The notes beneath the pieces are model-generated. The model was not told where the DNA came from. It worked only from the letters and a program-made list of their open reading frames with translations, and did not search any database. This document shows positions 16,448-25,526 of a DNA stretch of 64,000 nt, piece after piece (positions within the stretch are counted from its first letter, which is position 1; each line of letters begins with the position of its first letter). Position numbers and translations under genes: made by a program. This DNA is from an uncultured Schaedlerella sp. (GTDB lineage: Bacteria > Bacillota > Clostridia > Lachnospirales > Lachnospiraceae): assembly GCA_934435195.1 (NCBI GenBank), contig CAKSAJ010000012.1, positions 1-64,000 of the forward strand, written 5' to 3'.

Positions 16448-17695
16448 ATGTTTCAATGTAAGGATCTTCTATCGCTTACGACAATGTTGCAAGCAAAAGT
16501 AATAGCCGGATTGGGTGGTATGGAAAAAGGCATACGCTGGTCTTATAAAGCAGAGAATATCAATTTTGAAAAATGGGTACGTGGAAAAGAGCTTTTAATA
16601 GTAAGTAGTCCTGTAACACAGCGAAAGAATTTTGATCTGTATAAAACAATTGAAAAGGCGATTGAGCTTAATATGTCGTGTGCTCTTTTATTGATAGGCG
16701 AGAATTATGTTACACAGATTGACAAAAAGGTAATAGATTTAGCGGAAAACAATGATTTTCCGCTTTTTACCATGCCTTGGGATGTGCCACTTTTAGACTT
16801 TTTTGAGGAACTTGGACACGCTATATCATATCTCGATGATAGAAAAGATATAGAGGATAGCCTGCTTGCAGAGATAATTTTTGGAAACTGTATCAACACA
16901 TCCAGTATCGAGCATAAATGTAGACAGATGGGATATGATCTAGGGGTACTGGAACAAGTTTTCGTGCTGCATCTATGTGAACAGACTTCCAAAGAGTCCT
17001 ACAATAGGCCAAAATACAATGATGATGAACCATCGGATGAATGTACCCGAAAAAATCAGAGAATCACGAATGACCAGATAAGAAGTTATGCGCAAACTCT
17101 AAAAGAATATTTTGCAGAATGTAATTATCCTGCGATTGTTTCCTGCTATGGTGACAGAATTATAGGTTTTATGAGAAACTGTGCCGATGATAGAAAGAAG
17201 ATAATAGAGATTTTTGAACGGTTTGATAAATTTTTGCAAAATGATTTAAATGAAATAGAATATACTTTAAATATAGGTGAAACATGCGAAAACATATCCA
17301 AGCTGCAAAAAAGCTTTCATGAAACCTCTAAGACAAACTCCGTATTAGAGCATATTAATAGGAAGAATGAAATCGTATTCTATGATGAAATTGGATTTTA
17401 CCGTATGCTAATGTCGTATGAAAATACTGCACCAATGCAGCGGTTTGCAACTGAAGTGCTTAATCCTATAATACAGTATGAGAAAAAGGCTCATACGCAG
17501 TTGATGGAGACAATGTGGGCATATTTCGAGTGTGACTGCAATCTACAAAGGACAGCTGATAAACTATTTTCACATAAAAATACTGTAAAGTACAGATTAC
17601 AGAGAGTAGAACAGCTTACGGGAAGGAGTTTTACAAACAGATATCAAAGTCAGGAGCTATACAATGCACTCATGATATATTATTTTCTTGAGTGA
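16448..17695 (+). CDS. PucR family transcriptional regulator
   Basis: 415 aa. The N-terminal PucR sensor domain (about 1-125: LLSLTTMLQAKVIAGLGG, GKELLIVSS, DFPLFTMPWDVPLLDFFEE), a central GGDEF-like region, and the C-terminal helix-turn-helix (about 350-410: ECDCNLQRTADKLFSHKNTV, then KYRLQRVEQLTG) are in the family order. It lies 14 bases after the deaminase gene and probably regulates purine/pyrimidine use from this operon. Confidence 0.92.
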   Translation: MFQCKDLLSLTTMLQAKVIAGLGGMEKGIRWSYKAENINFEKWVRGKELLIVSSPVTQRKNFDLYKTIEKAIELNMSCALLLIGENYVTQIDKKVIDLAENNDFPLFTMPWDVPLLDFFEELGHAISYLDDRKDIEDSLLAEIIFGNCINTSSIEHKCRQMGYDLGVLEQVFVLHLCEQTSKESYNRPKYNDDEPSDECTRKNQRITNDQIRSYAQTLKEYFAECNYPAIVSCYGDRIIGFMRNCADDRKKIIEIFERFDKFLQNDLNEIEYTLNIGETCENISKLQKSFHETSKTNSVLEHINRKNEIVFYDEIGFYRMLMSYENTAPMQRFATEVLNPIIQYEKKAHTQLMETMWAYFECDCNLQRTADKLFSHKNTVKYRLQRVEQLTGRSFTNRYQSQELYNALMIYYFLE

Positions 17696-17703
17696 ATATT
17701 CAA

Positions 17704-17736
17704 TACCCAGGCATCGCTTTCAGCCCTGCCTGGGTA
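17704..17736 (+). terminator. Terminator after the PucR gene
   Basis: A 10-bp perfect stem (17704-17713 with 17727-17736) with a 13-base loop lies between converging genes. No long T-run follows. Confidence 0.6.
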
Positions 17737-17751
17737 ACTTGTAAATACACT

Positions 17752-18627
17752 CTACAATTCAATATTTGATTCCTTTGTCATAATCCCTGTAAATTGTTCA
17801 ACACCAAAACGTCTCATAAACATTTCACATTTGCACAGGAAAAAATAATAAATATTTAATCCACAACCGCTTAATCCTTCAAAATTCCCCTGGCCTTTAG
17901 AAATCAACAGATCAGCATTCTCAACCTCGTCCATTGCTTCCTGAGATATTGCTCCGATAACATTACCTGGCATTCCTGTACCGTTTCCAATTACCTTTTG
18001 TGCAACATCTTCCATATGCACGTATTTTGCATCCTCTAATGTTGCATCATTTAGAACTGGCTTTCCTCTTACAATTACAGACATATATAAATTAGGATTG
18101 ATGTCTCGAAGAGTTGCAAGTAATAACTTATCCGTCACAATTTCTCCGCAGTTATCTGTAAAATATACCAATCTGTTAGCATTGACTATCTCTTTGTAAA
18201 AATCAGTCAATAGCTTAGAATCTATTGGTATATTTACTGCTTCATCCAATTTATCTTTCAATTCAATGTCATTCACATTTTCCAATGCTCCGAAATCAAT
18301 ATAATTTCCAACCATTGCATACTGTATTGCCATTTTTAAATGATTTTCAGATGTATTAACTTTATTTTCCATATACGGAAAATAATCCAGCATTAATTTA
18401 TTATAATGCTGTTTGATTTCCGTGTAATCCATTGTGTTACCAAAGAGTTCTTTACGAAGATCATCCATTTGCTCGGCAACCTGCGGGGTAGTTAAACCAT
18501 CACTATTTTTTACAATCTCGCTGACTTTGCATTGATATTCATTTATTTTTTCTTCTGTCGCACCAACCGGATATCTATTATTATTTCGTTTTATCTGACA
18601 TATTTTACATTTTTCATTTATAACCAT
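17752..18627 (-). CDS. DUF89 / ARMT1-like protein (damage-control phosphatase family)
   Basis: 291 aa. The family's metal-site signatures are present: YFTDNCGEIVTDKLLL near residue 155, VIVRGKPVLNDATLED near 190, and ADLLISKGQGNFEGLSG near 245. An N-terminal CKICQ pair may bind metal. DUF89 proteins dephosphorylate harmful or surplus phosphometabolites, or act as Asp/Glu methyltransferase-like proteins. It reads last in a set of three close genes with two unknown small proteins. Confidence 0.85.
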   Translation of the reverse strand: MVINEKCKICQIKRNNNRYPVGATEEKINEYQCKVSEIVKNSDGLTTPQVAEQMDDLRKELFGNTMDYTEIKQHYNKLMLDYFPYMENKVNTSENHLKMAIQYAMVGNYIDFGALENVNDIELKDKLDEAVNIPIDSKLLTDFYKEIVNANRLVYFTDNCGEIVTDKLLLATLRDINPNLYMSVIVRGKPVLNDATLEDAKYVHMEDVAQKVIGNGTGMPGNVIGAISQEAMDEVENADLLISKGQGNFEGLSGCGLNIYYFFLCKCEMFMRRFGVEQFTGIMTKESNIEL

Positions 18628-18636
18628 AAGACGACT

Positions 18637-18858
18637 CTACTTTCCTCTCTCTGAAACTTCCGATTCACGTACATGTTTAAATAACGTAACTTCGCCTCTA
18701 TATAATGCTTCTATATCATATGAAGGTTCTTCATTTTGCTCAAATGTTCCATATGCATCTACAATATATATCACTCCATCAATTTTTTGAATTTCTCCCT
18801 CAATATTAAAATTAAAAGTCACTAAATCTTCCCTCTTGAATCTAGGTTTTCCTAACAT
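18637..18858 (-). CDS. Hypothetical small protein, 73 aa
   Basis: It begins MLGKPRFKREDLVTFNFN and contains KIDGVIYIVDAYGTFEQNEE, suggesting a small beta-barrel like a translation-factor or SH3-type fold. The start is the ATG preceded by GGAGG at the right spacing; the longer frame start overlaps that ribosome site. It lies between the 153-aa gene and the DUF89 gene, 9 bases upstream of the latter, so the three are probably co-expressed. I do not recognise a family with confidence. Confidence 0.7.
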   Translation of the reverse strand: MLGKPRFKREDLVTFNFNIEGEIQKIDGVIYIVDAYGTFEQNEEPSYDIEALYRGEVTLFKHVRESEVSERGK

Positions 18859-18902
18859 TTGTTTTTCCTCCATTAACTTTCTTGAAGCTCATCCATTTTT
18901 TA

Positions 18903-19364
18903 TTAAAGTATTTTATTTTCCTTATAAGATTCATATATATATGACGGATTTTCGTAGTATACACTACTGTTATAATCATCGATTTTTTCACTGATAAACG
19001 AATTATAAACCTTTATCAATGCATCTATCACTGGAACCCCTTCGCTTTCCGATACTTTTTTTATTAATCTTTTATATACTTTCCCAATATCCCAGTATGT
19101 CGGAATTGCATATTTACATTCTCCTACATTATCAAATTTCCCCTCTTGAATATTGCATTTTCCAATAAATTCTTCACTCACACTGTCTATATTATCGCAA
19201 TGATATACATCTGCTAAATCATAAATATTTTCCAGACTTTTCTTTCCAAGGTCATTTACAATATCAGCACGTGTATTCTTTGTCTTTCGTGCAATGTAAT
19301 CGATCAAACTGCACGTATAAAAAAGATCATTATCTTTTTTACTTTCTCTACCTTCACCTATCAT
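18903..19364 (-). CDS. Hypothetical conserved protein, 153 aa
   Basis: Helical soluble protein. The N-terminal half (FYTCSLIDYIARKTKNTRAD, then LENIYDLADVYHCDNIDSVS) resembles a family common in gut Clostridia, often near DUF3791/DUF3990 genes, but I cannot name a function. The C-terminal half is PTYWDIGKVYKRLIKKV followed by an acidic tail. The longest frame starts at a TTG inside the ribosome site; the ATG at 19364 has GCGAGGTG 6 bases upstream and is preferred. It is the first gene of the 153 aa, 73 aa, DUF89 set. Confidence 0.75.
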   Translation of the reverse strand: MIGEGRESKKDNDLFYTCSLIDYIARKTKNTRADIVNDLGKKSLENIYDLADVYHCDNIDSVSEEFIGKCNIQEGKFDNVGECKYAIPTYWDIGKVYKRLIKKVSESEGVPVIDALIKVYNSFISEKIDDYNSSVYYENPSYIYESYKENKIL

Positions 19365-19440
19365 CAAAGCACCTCGCAATCTCTATATTTCAAGCACTGT
19401 AATGCATTATCAGAGCAAAAAACTATCTGAATTCTCTACC

Positions 19441-20475
19441 TCAACACTCCACCGCTACTTTGATCACACCATCTCTTTTATTTTCAAAAAGCTCATATGC
19501 TTCTTCAATTCTGCTAAGAGGATATGTATGTGTAATAAGCGGTTCTGTGTTAATCTTGCCTTCTGCAATTAATTTCAGAGTTTCTTCGCAGTCACATCCG
19601 TCTACACCACCGGTTTTGAAGATAAGATTCTTTCCATACATATCTGGAAGCGGTAACGTTTGCGCTTTGTCATAAAGTGCAACCACTGTTACAATTGCAT
19701 TCGCTCTTGCACACTCCCAAGCCAGACGAAATGTTGATTCTGCTCCTGCAACTTCAAGAACCACATCCGCTCCGCCGTGCTCACTGTTAGCTTTAACAAA
19801 ATCGAAACATTCTTCTGGTGAAACAGTAAGCACTTCGGGATAATGTTCCTTAATAAAATGAATACGTTCTTTATCTTTTTCACACATAATAATACGTTTT
19901 GGTTTCTTCAGCATAACGCAAAGCAATGTACAGATACCTGTAGGACCAGCGCCTATGATCAACACCGTATCTTCCTCTGTAATTTCTGAAATACGTGTTG
20001 CCCAATAGCCGGTAGCAAGAACATCCCCTACCAGTAAGGCTTGTCGATCTGTAACTTCATCTGGTATTTTATTTAATCCCTGGTCTGCAAAAGGAACTCG
20101 CACATATTCTGCCTGTCCTCCATCTATACGACATCCAAGTGCCCAGCCGCCATTTTCATCTGTGCAGTTATTTACATATCCTTTCTTACAGAAAAAACAC
20201 TCTCCACAAAAAGTCTCTACATTTACAGTTACTCGGTCTCCCGGTTTTACATGCGTGACAGCATTTCCAACCGCTTCGACAACTCCCACCATCTCATGCC
20301 CAATCGTTATTCCAGGAACCGCACGAGGAACACTTCCATGTTTAATATGTAAATCACTTGAGCAAATGCTTGCGAGTGTCACTTTGACAATGGCATCGCG
20401 TTCATGCATAAGCAAAGGTTTTGGCTTTTCTTTTAATTCGAATTTTCCTTTTGAAACATATGTATAAGTCTGCAT
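19441..20475 (-). CDS. Zinc-dependent alcohol dehydrogenase
   Basis: 344 aa, medium-chain dehydrogenase. Catalytic zinc ligands lie in ASICSSDLHIKHG (Cys37 area) and PGITIGHEMVGVVEAVG. The structural zinc uses four cysteines in CGECFFCKKGYVNNC near residue 95. The NAD(P) Rossmann motif is VLIIGAGPTGICTLL near 170. It resembles alcohol/sorbitol/threonine dehydrogenases; the substrate is unknown. Ribosome site GGGAGAGGGAGAG. It stands alone downstream of the RNA methyltransferase gene. Confidence 0.9.
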   Translation of the reverse strand: MQTYTYVSKGKFELKEKPKPLLMHERDAIVKVTLASICSSDLHIKHGSVPRAVPGITIGHEMVGVVEAVGNAVTHVKPGDRVTVNVETFCGECFFCKKGYVNNCTDENGGWALGCRIDGGQAEYVRVPFADQGLNKIPDEVTDRQALLVGDVLATGYWATRISEITEEDTVLIIGAGPTGICTLLCVMLKKPKRIIMCEKDKERIHFIKEHYPEVLTVSPEECFDFVKANSEHGGADVVLEVAGAESTFRLAWECARANAIVTVVALYDKAQTLPLPDMYGKNLIFKTGGVDGCDCEETLKLIAEGKINTEPLITHTYPLSRIEEAYELFENKRDGVIKVAVEC

Positions 20476-20496
20476 TACTTTCTCTCCCTCTCCCTA

Positions 20497-20613
20497 TTAT
20501 TCGTATTTATCAGCGAAACAAACCCTCTTTAATCCAAGCAAAGCTGCGGCTCCGGAAGCACTTGTTCCGAAAAATAATACTTCTGTATCAAGATTCAGAT
20601 AATCTACAATTCC
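20497..20613 (-). other. Unassigned protein-like ORF between rRNA methyltransferase and dehydrogenase genes
   Basis: A 38-codon open frame downstream of the methyltransferase stop reads GIVDYLNLDTEVLFFGTSAS, then GAAALLGLKRVCFADKYE. It has no start codon or ribosome site and may be a fragment of a lost gene. I do not recognise it. Confidence 0.2.
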
Positions 20614-20617
20614 CCGC

Positions 20618-21799
20618 CTATTTTCGTTCCAAAAGTACTACTGTTTCACAATGATCGCAAAATGGGAACATGTCCACAGGCTGAATACGTTTCACCTGAT
20701 ATCCATGCTTCGTTAAATATTTTAAATCTCGTGCCAACGTATCCGGTCCACATGAAATATATACTACTTTCTTCGGATTCAACTTCACAACGGATGATAA
20801 GAATTTTACATCACTTCCGGCTCTCGGAGGATCCATAAAAACTACATCTGCCTTTTGATCATTCTCTGCCATCTTCACCATAAACTCACCTGCATCCCCC
20901 TGTCGGAATTCTGCGTTTGTGATATGATTTTCTTTTGCATTTATCTTGGCATCTTTTACTGCATCTTTATTTAGCTCTACCCCAATCACTTTCTTTACAT
21001 GCTTCGCTGCGATCAAACTGATTGTTCCAATACCGCAGTAAGCATCAATAATTGTTTCTTTTCCTTTCAATCTCGCATACTCAATTGCTGTATTATACAA
21101 AATTTCTGTCTGCACCGGATTGACCTGGTAAAATGATTTTGGTGAAATACGAAATGTACATCCGCACAATTCATCTTTAATAAATCCAGGCCCATAAATC
21201 GGTTTTTCTTTTTCACCTAAAACCATACTTGTCTTTTTATCATTCACATTCAATACAACTGTTGTAATCTCCGGATGTTCTTTTCGAAGTGCTTTCACAA
21301 AATTATTTTTTGATGGAAGAATTGGTGAGCCTAAAACAAGGATTACCATAATTTCCCCACTTTTAAATCCTCTACGGACCATAACATGACGAAGCAATCC
21401 GTACCCTGTATCCTCATCATAAGTTTTAATTTTAAAAGATTTCAGTAGGTTTTTAATCGTATGAATGATTTCCTGGCTTTTCTGATCTTCAATAAGACAG
21501 TTTTCTACCGGTACAACTCGATGACTTTTCGCTTCATACGTTCCGGAAATGACATTCCCCCTTCTGTCACGATCAAACACTGCATGCACTTTATTTCTAT
21601 AGTAATATGGATTTTTCATTCCTATGATTGGTTCTACTTTTCCATAACCACCCAACAAAGACTCTTCCTGTCTTTGTTTTTTCTGCAACTGCTTATGATA
21701 TGCCATCCCCTGATACTGACAGCTTCCACATTTTTTCGAGATTGGACAGACTGCCTGTTCTGTTGATTTTTTCTTATTTTTTCCTTGTTCTGATTTCAT
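20618..21799 (-). CDS. 23S rRNA (uracil-5-)-methyltransferase, TrmA/RlmCD family
   Basis: 393 aa. The N-terminal iron-sulfur cysteines are CPISKKCGSCQYQGMAY near residue 18, followed by KQLQKKQ. The SAM-binding motif is IIDAYCGIGTISLIAA near residue 250 and the catalytic region is DVVFMDPPRAGSD, then VVYISCGPDTLARDL near 350. It is shorter than the usual 450 aa because it lacks the N-terminal TRAM domain. The target (U747 or U1939-type) cannot be read from sequence. It is downstream of mntP and precedes the dehydrogenase. Confidence 0.9.
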   Translation of the reverse strand: MKSEQGKNKKKSTEQAVCPISKKCGSCQYQGMAYHKQLQKKQRQEESLLGGYGKVEPIIGMKNPYYYRNKVHAVFDRDRRGNVISGTYEAKSHRVVPVENCLIEDQKSQEIIHTIKNLLKSFKIKTYDEDTGYGLLRHVMVRRGFKSGEIMVILVLGSPILPSKNNFVKALRKEHPEITTVVLNVNDKKTSMVLGEKEKPIYGPGFIKDELCGCTFRISPKSFYQVNPVQTEILYNTAIEYARLKGKETIIDAYCGIGTISLIAAKHVKKVIGVELNKDAVKDAKINAKENHITNAEFRQGDAGEFMVKMAENDQKADVVFMDPPRAGSDVKFLSSVVKLNPKKVVYISCGPDTLARDLKYLTKHGYQVKRIQPVDMFPFCDHCETVVLLERK

Positions 21800-21809
21800 T
21801 TATCTACCT

Positions 21810-22367
21810 CTATAAAATTCCAATGCCTTCTAACAGAATCTTCAACCCGATTAAAATCAAAATGATTCCACCACATAATTCTGCTTTTGATTTATATTTT
21901 GTTCCAAATATACTTCCGATTTTTATTCCTGCCGCTGAACAGACAAATGTTACAACTCCGATAAATACGACTGCCGGTATAATTGCAACCTTCAAAAAAG
22001 CAAATGTCACGCCAACTGCCAGTGCATCAATACTCGTCGCAACCGCAAGCAAAAACATTGTTTTTATATCCATTGCATCATTTGACTCTTCCTCTTCACC
22101 CAATGATTCTTTTATCATACTTCCGCCGATAAACAATAATAGTATAAATGCAACCCAGTGATCATACTGTGTCAGTTTTTCAGCAAAAAAACGACCTGCA
22201 AAATATCCGATCAATGGCATCAATGCCTGAAAGCCTCCAAACCACGCCCCTGCAATTGCCATATGTTTCTTCCGGATCTTTCCCAGCGATAACCCTTTGC
22301 AAATCGATACTGCAAAAGCATCCATAGAAAGACCAACTGCTAAAATAAAAAGCTCTAAAATATTCAT
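21810..22367 (-). CDS. mntP: Manganese efflux pump MntP
   Basis: 185 aa, six predicted membrane segments. The duplicated motifs GLSMDAFAVSICKGL near residue 10 and ATSIDALAVGVTFAF near 105 carry the conserved Asp residues. It exports Mn2+ across the membrane. The start is chosen at the ATG following AGAGGA; the longer frame reads through the hairpin after rseP. I saw no yybP-ykoY-type riboswitch in the 87-base gap upstream, which is too short for one. It lies 10 bases upstream of the methyltransferase gene. Confidence 0.93.
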   Translation of the reverse strand: MNILELFILAVGLSMDAFAVSICKGLSLGKIRKKHMAIAGAWFGGFQALMPLIGYFAGRFFAEKLTQYDHWVAFILLLFIGGSMIKESLGEEEESNDAMDIKTMFLLAVATSIDALAVGVTFAFLKVAIIPAVVFIGVVTFVCSAAGIKIGSIFGTKYKSKAELCGGIILILIGLKILLEGIGIL

Positions 22368-22403
22368 TGGTTTATTCCTCTTCTTTCGTTTGAACATAAG
22401 AAA

Positions 22404-22437
22404 ACTCACAGACAACCTTTTCGTATTGTCCATGAGT
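22404..22437 (-). terminator. Hairpin after rseP
   Basis: ACTCA and GACAA blocks pair with TTGTC and TGAGT across a small symmetric bulge, followed on the minus strand by TTTTCTT. A weak terminator at the end of the pyrH-to-rseP operon. Confidence 0.5.
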
Positions 22438-22454
22438 CCCATCATTTTCAATTT

Positions 22455-23489
22455 TTAGAAAATTCTCATAATATCATTATACATAACAACCACCATTAAT
22501 ATCATTAACAATGCGAATCCTGCAAAATGAACCATTCCTTCTTTTTCCGGCGGAATACGTTTTCCTCGAATGGCTTCGATAAATAAAAATATCAAGCGTC
22601 CACCATCTAATGCCGGAAATGGTATGAGATTCATCACACCTAAGTTTGCTGTCAACAAAATCCCGATATTTAAAATATTCAGCCATACCACCTGCATTCC
22701 CGCTGGTTTTGCCTGTTGATATGCATTATCTACTACCGATACGATTCCGACAGGTCCTGACATCTGATTGATTCCAACCTGTCCGCTAAGCAACATTTTT
22801 AAGCATTCGAAAGTATAAGATATCCAGTATTTCACTGTATAGGCACCATATTTTAATGTTCCGAAAATCCCCGGTTTGGTACGCTCACCAACACTTACGA
22901 TACCAAGTCTGGCATAGGAATCATTTTCCAGTTGTTTTGCCACCAGTTCTGCGGTATGCGTCTTTCCATCACGTTCATATGTGACAGACAATGCATCTCC
23001 CTCTTTTGTTGAAAAATTATACAATGTAATTTCTTCCCACAAATGAACACTATGCCCATTGATCTTCGTGATCACATCCCCAGCCTGTAATCCTTGTTCC
23101 GCAGCAGAATACCCTGTTTCTACCGCTCCTATTTCCGGCGAATGATATCCAATCCATCCAACCAGAATAATACAAAGAATCCATGCTAGTATGAAATTAA
23201 ATATCGGTCCTGCTGCAATAACAGAAATTCTTGCCCAGACAGACTTACTATTAAAACTACCTTCTGCTGTGTCATCCGCATCGTCCTCTCCCATCATGCA
23301 TGCACCGCCCAAAGGAAGCAATTTCAGAGAAAATTTTGTCTCTCCGATCTGTTTCCCGATCAATGTCGGTCCCATACCCAATGAGAACTCATCAACTCGG
23401 ATTTTATTTGCTTTGGCAAGCAAAAAATGACCTAATTCATGAAAAATTACAATTGCACTAAACAATAAAATCGCAATGATTATACCCAT
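22455..23489 (-). CDS. rseP: Site-2 intramembrane zinc metalloprotease RseP
   Basis: 344 aa. The zinc motif HExxH is in FHELGHFLLAKANKIRVDEF near residue 17, and the second metal ligand is in NLIPFPALDGGRLIFL near 290. A PDZ domain spans about residues 110-190 (GLQAGDVITKINGH). It cleaves membrane-anchored anti-sigma factors or signal peptides. Its ATG immediately follows the dxr stop (TAAATG), as in many Firmicutes. It is the last gene of the pyrH operon. Confidence 0.95.
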   Translation of the reverse strand: MGIIIAILLFSAIVIFHELGHFLLAKANKIRVDEFSLGMGPTLIGKQIGETKFSLKLLPLGGACMMGEDDADDTAEGSFNSKSVWARISVIAAGPIFNFILAWILCIILVGWIGYHSPEIGAVETGYSAAEQGLQAGDVITKINGHSVHLWEEITLYNFSTKEGDALSVTYERDGKTHTAELVAKQLENDSYARLGIVSVGERTKPGIFGTLKYGAYTVKYWISYTFECLKMLLSGQVGINQMSGPVGIVSVVDNAYQQAKPAGMQVVWLNILNIGILLTANLGVMNLIPFPALDGGRLIFLFIEAIRGKRIPPEKEGMVHFAGFALLMILMVVVMYNDIMRIF

Positions 23490-24644
23490 TTAGTTACCAC
23501 CTTTATATTTTGCTAAAATATATTCATACGTTTCCTGCTCTGTAGCCAGAATTTCCGGTATTGTCGGATTTACAATATTCTTATGATGCTCCATACAATC
23601 CTGGATAATTTCCGGAATCTGCAGATATCGAATCTCACGATTCAAAAACATTGCAACCGCTTTTTCGTTCGCCGCATTGAGTACTGTCGGAAGTGAACCG
23701 CCGATTCTTCCTGCTTCATAAGCAAGCTTCAATCCATAAAATGTTTCCATATCCGGTTTCTCAAATGTAATCTGAGTCAATGTTTCAAAATCCAATCTTT
23801 CCCCCGGTAAATATCTTCTCTCTGGATAATATAATGCATACTGGATTGGAAGCTTCATATCCGGTGTACCTAACTGTGCGATCACCGCTCCATCCTCATA
23901 TTCTACCATTGAGTGGATAATACTTTGTGGCTGTACAACCACCTGCACCTGATCTACACTTACATCAAACAGCCATTTTGCTTCTATCACTTCCAGCCCC
24001 TTATTGACCATAGTTGAAGAATCAATTGTAATCTTTCTTCCCATCGCCCAGTTCGGATGTTTTAATGCGTCTTCAACCTGTATATGCTCCAGTTCCTCAC
24101 GCTTTCTTCCTCTAAACGGACCTCCGGAAGCAGTCAGTAAGATTTTGTGTAATGCCTTTTCCTGTCCCCCTTGTAGAGACTGGAATATTGCACTGTGTTC
24201 ACTGTCTACAGGCAAAATTGATACCCCATGTTCTTTTGCCAGAGGCATGATAATGTGTCCTGCTGTAACAAGCGTTTCCTTATTGGCAAGCGCGATATCT
24301 TTTCCGGCTTTGATAGCTTCGATCGTTGGAAGAATTCCTATCATCCCCACAATTGCTGTTACAAGAATCTCAGATTCTTGTATTGCCGCCACCTCAAGCA
24401 AACCATCCATTCCTGTTACAACCTTAACATTCAAATCCTGAATATTATTCTTTAATTCAGCTGCTTTCTTTTCATTCCATACAGCAGCCAGCTTTGGATG
24501 AAATTCTCGAATCTGCTTTTCCAATAGTTCTATATTATTTCCTGCTGCCAAAGCAACGACATCCAAATCTCCATTTGTTCTTGCCACTTCCAATGTCTGT
24601 GTACCTATAGAACCTGTTGAACCTAATATTGCTATTTTTTTCAT
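23490..24644 (-). CDS. dxr: 1-deoxy-D-xylulose 5-phosphate reductoisomerase
   Basis: 384 aa. The NADPH-binding GSTGSIGTQTLEV is at the N-terminus; metal and substrate binding residues are in LPVDSEHSAIFQ and LTASGGPFRGRKREEL, then HPNWAMGRKITIDSSTMVNK. It makes 2-C-methylerythritol 4-phosphate in the MEP isoprenoid pathway, feeding the UppS product from the same operon. The ATG is chosen because AGGTGAG lies just upstream; the three-codon longer GTG start sits inside that ribosome site. Confidence 0.96.
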   Translation of the reverse strand: MKKIAILGSTGSIGTQTLEVARTNGDLDVVALAAGNNIELLEKQIREFHPKLAAVWNEKKAAELKNNIQDLNVKVVTGMDGLLEVAAIQESEILVTAIVGMIGILPTIEAIKAGKDIALANKETLVTAGHIIMPLAKEHGVSILPVDSEHSAIFQSLQGGQEKALHKILLTASGGPFRGRKREELEHIQVEDALKHPNWAMGRKITIDSSTMVNKGLEVIEAKWLFDVSVDQVQVVVQPQSIIHSMVEYEDGAVIAQLGTPDMKLPIQYALYYPERRYLPGERLDFETLTQITFEKPDMETFYGLKLAYEAGRIGGSLPTVLNAANEKAVAMFLNREIRYLQIPEIIQDCMEHHKNIVNPTIPEILATEQETYEYILAKYKGGN

Positions 24645-24713
24645 TATACTCACCTATTATTCTCTTTATATCTAAATTATATCTCGCATATTGCTACATA
24701 CTTTTTCTTATAT

Positions 24714-25526
24714 TTACAAAATATTAGATAAGAAATATATCAATGGTGCTGTAATAATAACACTGTCAAATCGATCCAGGATACCACCATGCCCCGGTAT
24801 CAGCTTTCCATAATCTTTAATATTATAATTTCTCTTTATCGCAGAGGCTGCCAGATCACCGATCTGTGAAATTGCACCGCCTGCTGCTCCGATAATTGCA
24901 AATTCAGCAACACTGACGCCTGCACCGCCCCATTTATTAATTGCAAGTGCATAGAGAACTCCGATCAAAGCTGCTCCGACAATTCCGCCGATTCCGCCTT
25001 CCACAGATTTCTTTGGACTTAGTACCGGTGCCATTTTATGTTTTCCGATCAACATACCGACGCAATATGCACATGTATCACATCCCCATGCACAAATAAA
25101 CACAAGCCAGACTTTAAACACTCCGCCAACTCCAATTCGGATCTGATAGATATATGAAAGCATAACAGCAACATAGAATAATCCAAAATATGCAGCCATC
25201 AATTGATCTGCATGATATGTTGGATATGCGAAAACCATAATTGCCATAAGGCAAATTAAATATCCTAAGAACAACATCATGAACCAGTCATGATTTCCTT
25301 TTGATAATAAAGAACTCATGTATAACAAAGCATAATATCCTATGGTAAATAAATATCCACATATTCCCAATGGTTTTTTTTCAATTTTAAATACTTTGTA
25401 AAGTTCACTCAGCCCGATCAGACTGATAACTAAAACAGTTCCAAATAAAATATTTCCACCTGAAATAATTGTGATCAACGCAATGATCACTAATAATATT
25501 CCACTCAACAAACGTGTCTTAAACAT
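24714..25526 (-). CDS. cdsA: Phosphatidate cytidylyltransferase
   Basis: 270 aa, about seven membrane segments. The family signature is near the C-terminus (GDLAASAIKRNYNIKDYGKL, then IPGHGGILDRFDSVIITAP). It converts phosphatidate and CTP to CDP-diacylglycerol for phospholipid synthesis. It overlaps the upstream uppS gene by 8 bases, implying translational coupling. Confidence 0.96.
   Translation of the reverse strand: MFKTRLLSGILLVIIALITIISGGNILFGTVLVISLIGLSELYKVFKIEKKPLGICGYLFTIGYYALLYMSSLLSKGNHDWFMMLFLGYLICLMAIMVFAYPTYHADQLMAAYFGLFYVAVMLSYIYQIRIGVGGVFKVWLVFICAWGCDTCAYCVGMLIGKHKMAPVLSPKKSVEGGIGGIVGAALIGVLYALAINKWGGAGVSVAEFAIIGAAGGAISQIGDLAASAIKRNYNIKDYGKLIPGHGGILDRFDSVIITAPLIYFLSNIL

Noticed and set aside
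22368..22454. Upstream extension of mntP or a manganese riboswitch
   Set aside because: The longer frame reads through the rseP hairpin and the gap is too short for a yybP-ykoY element.
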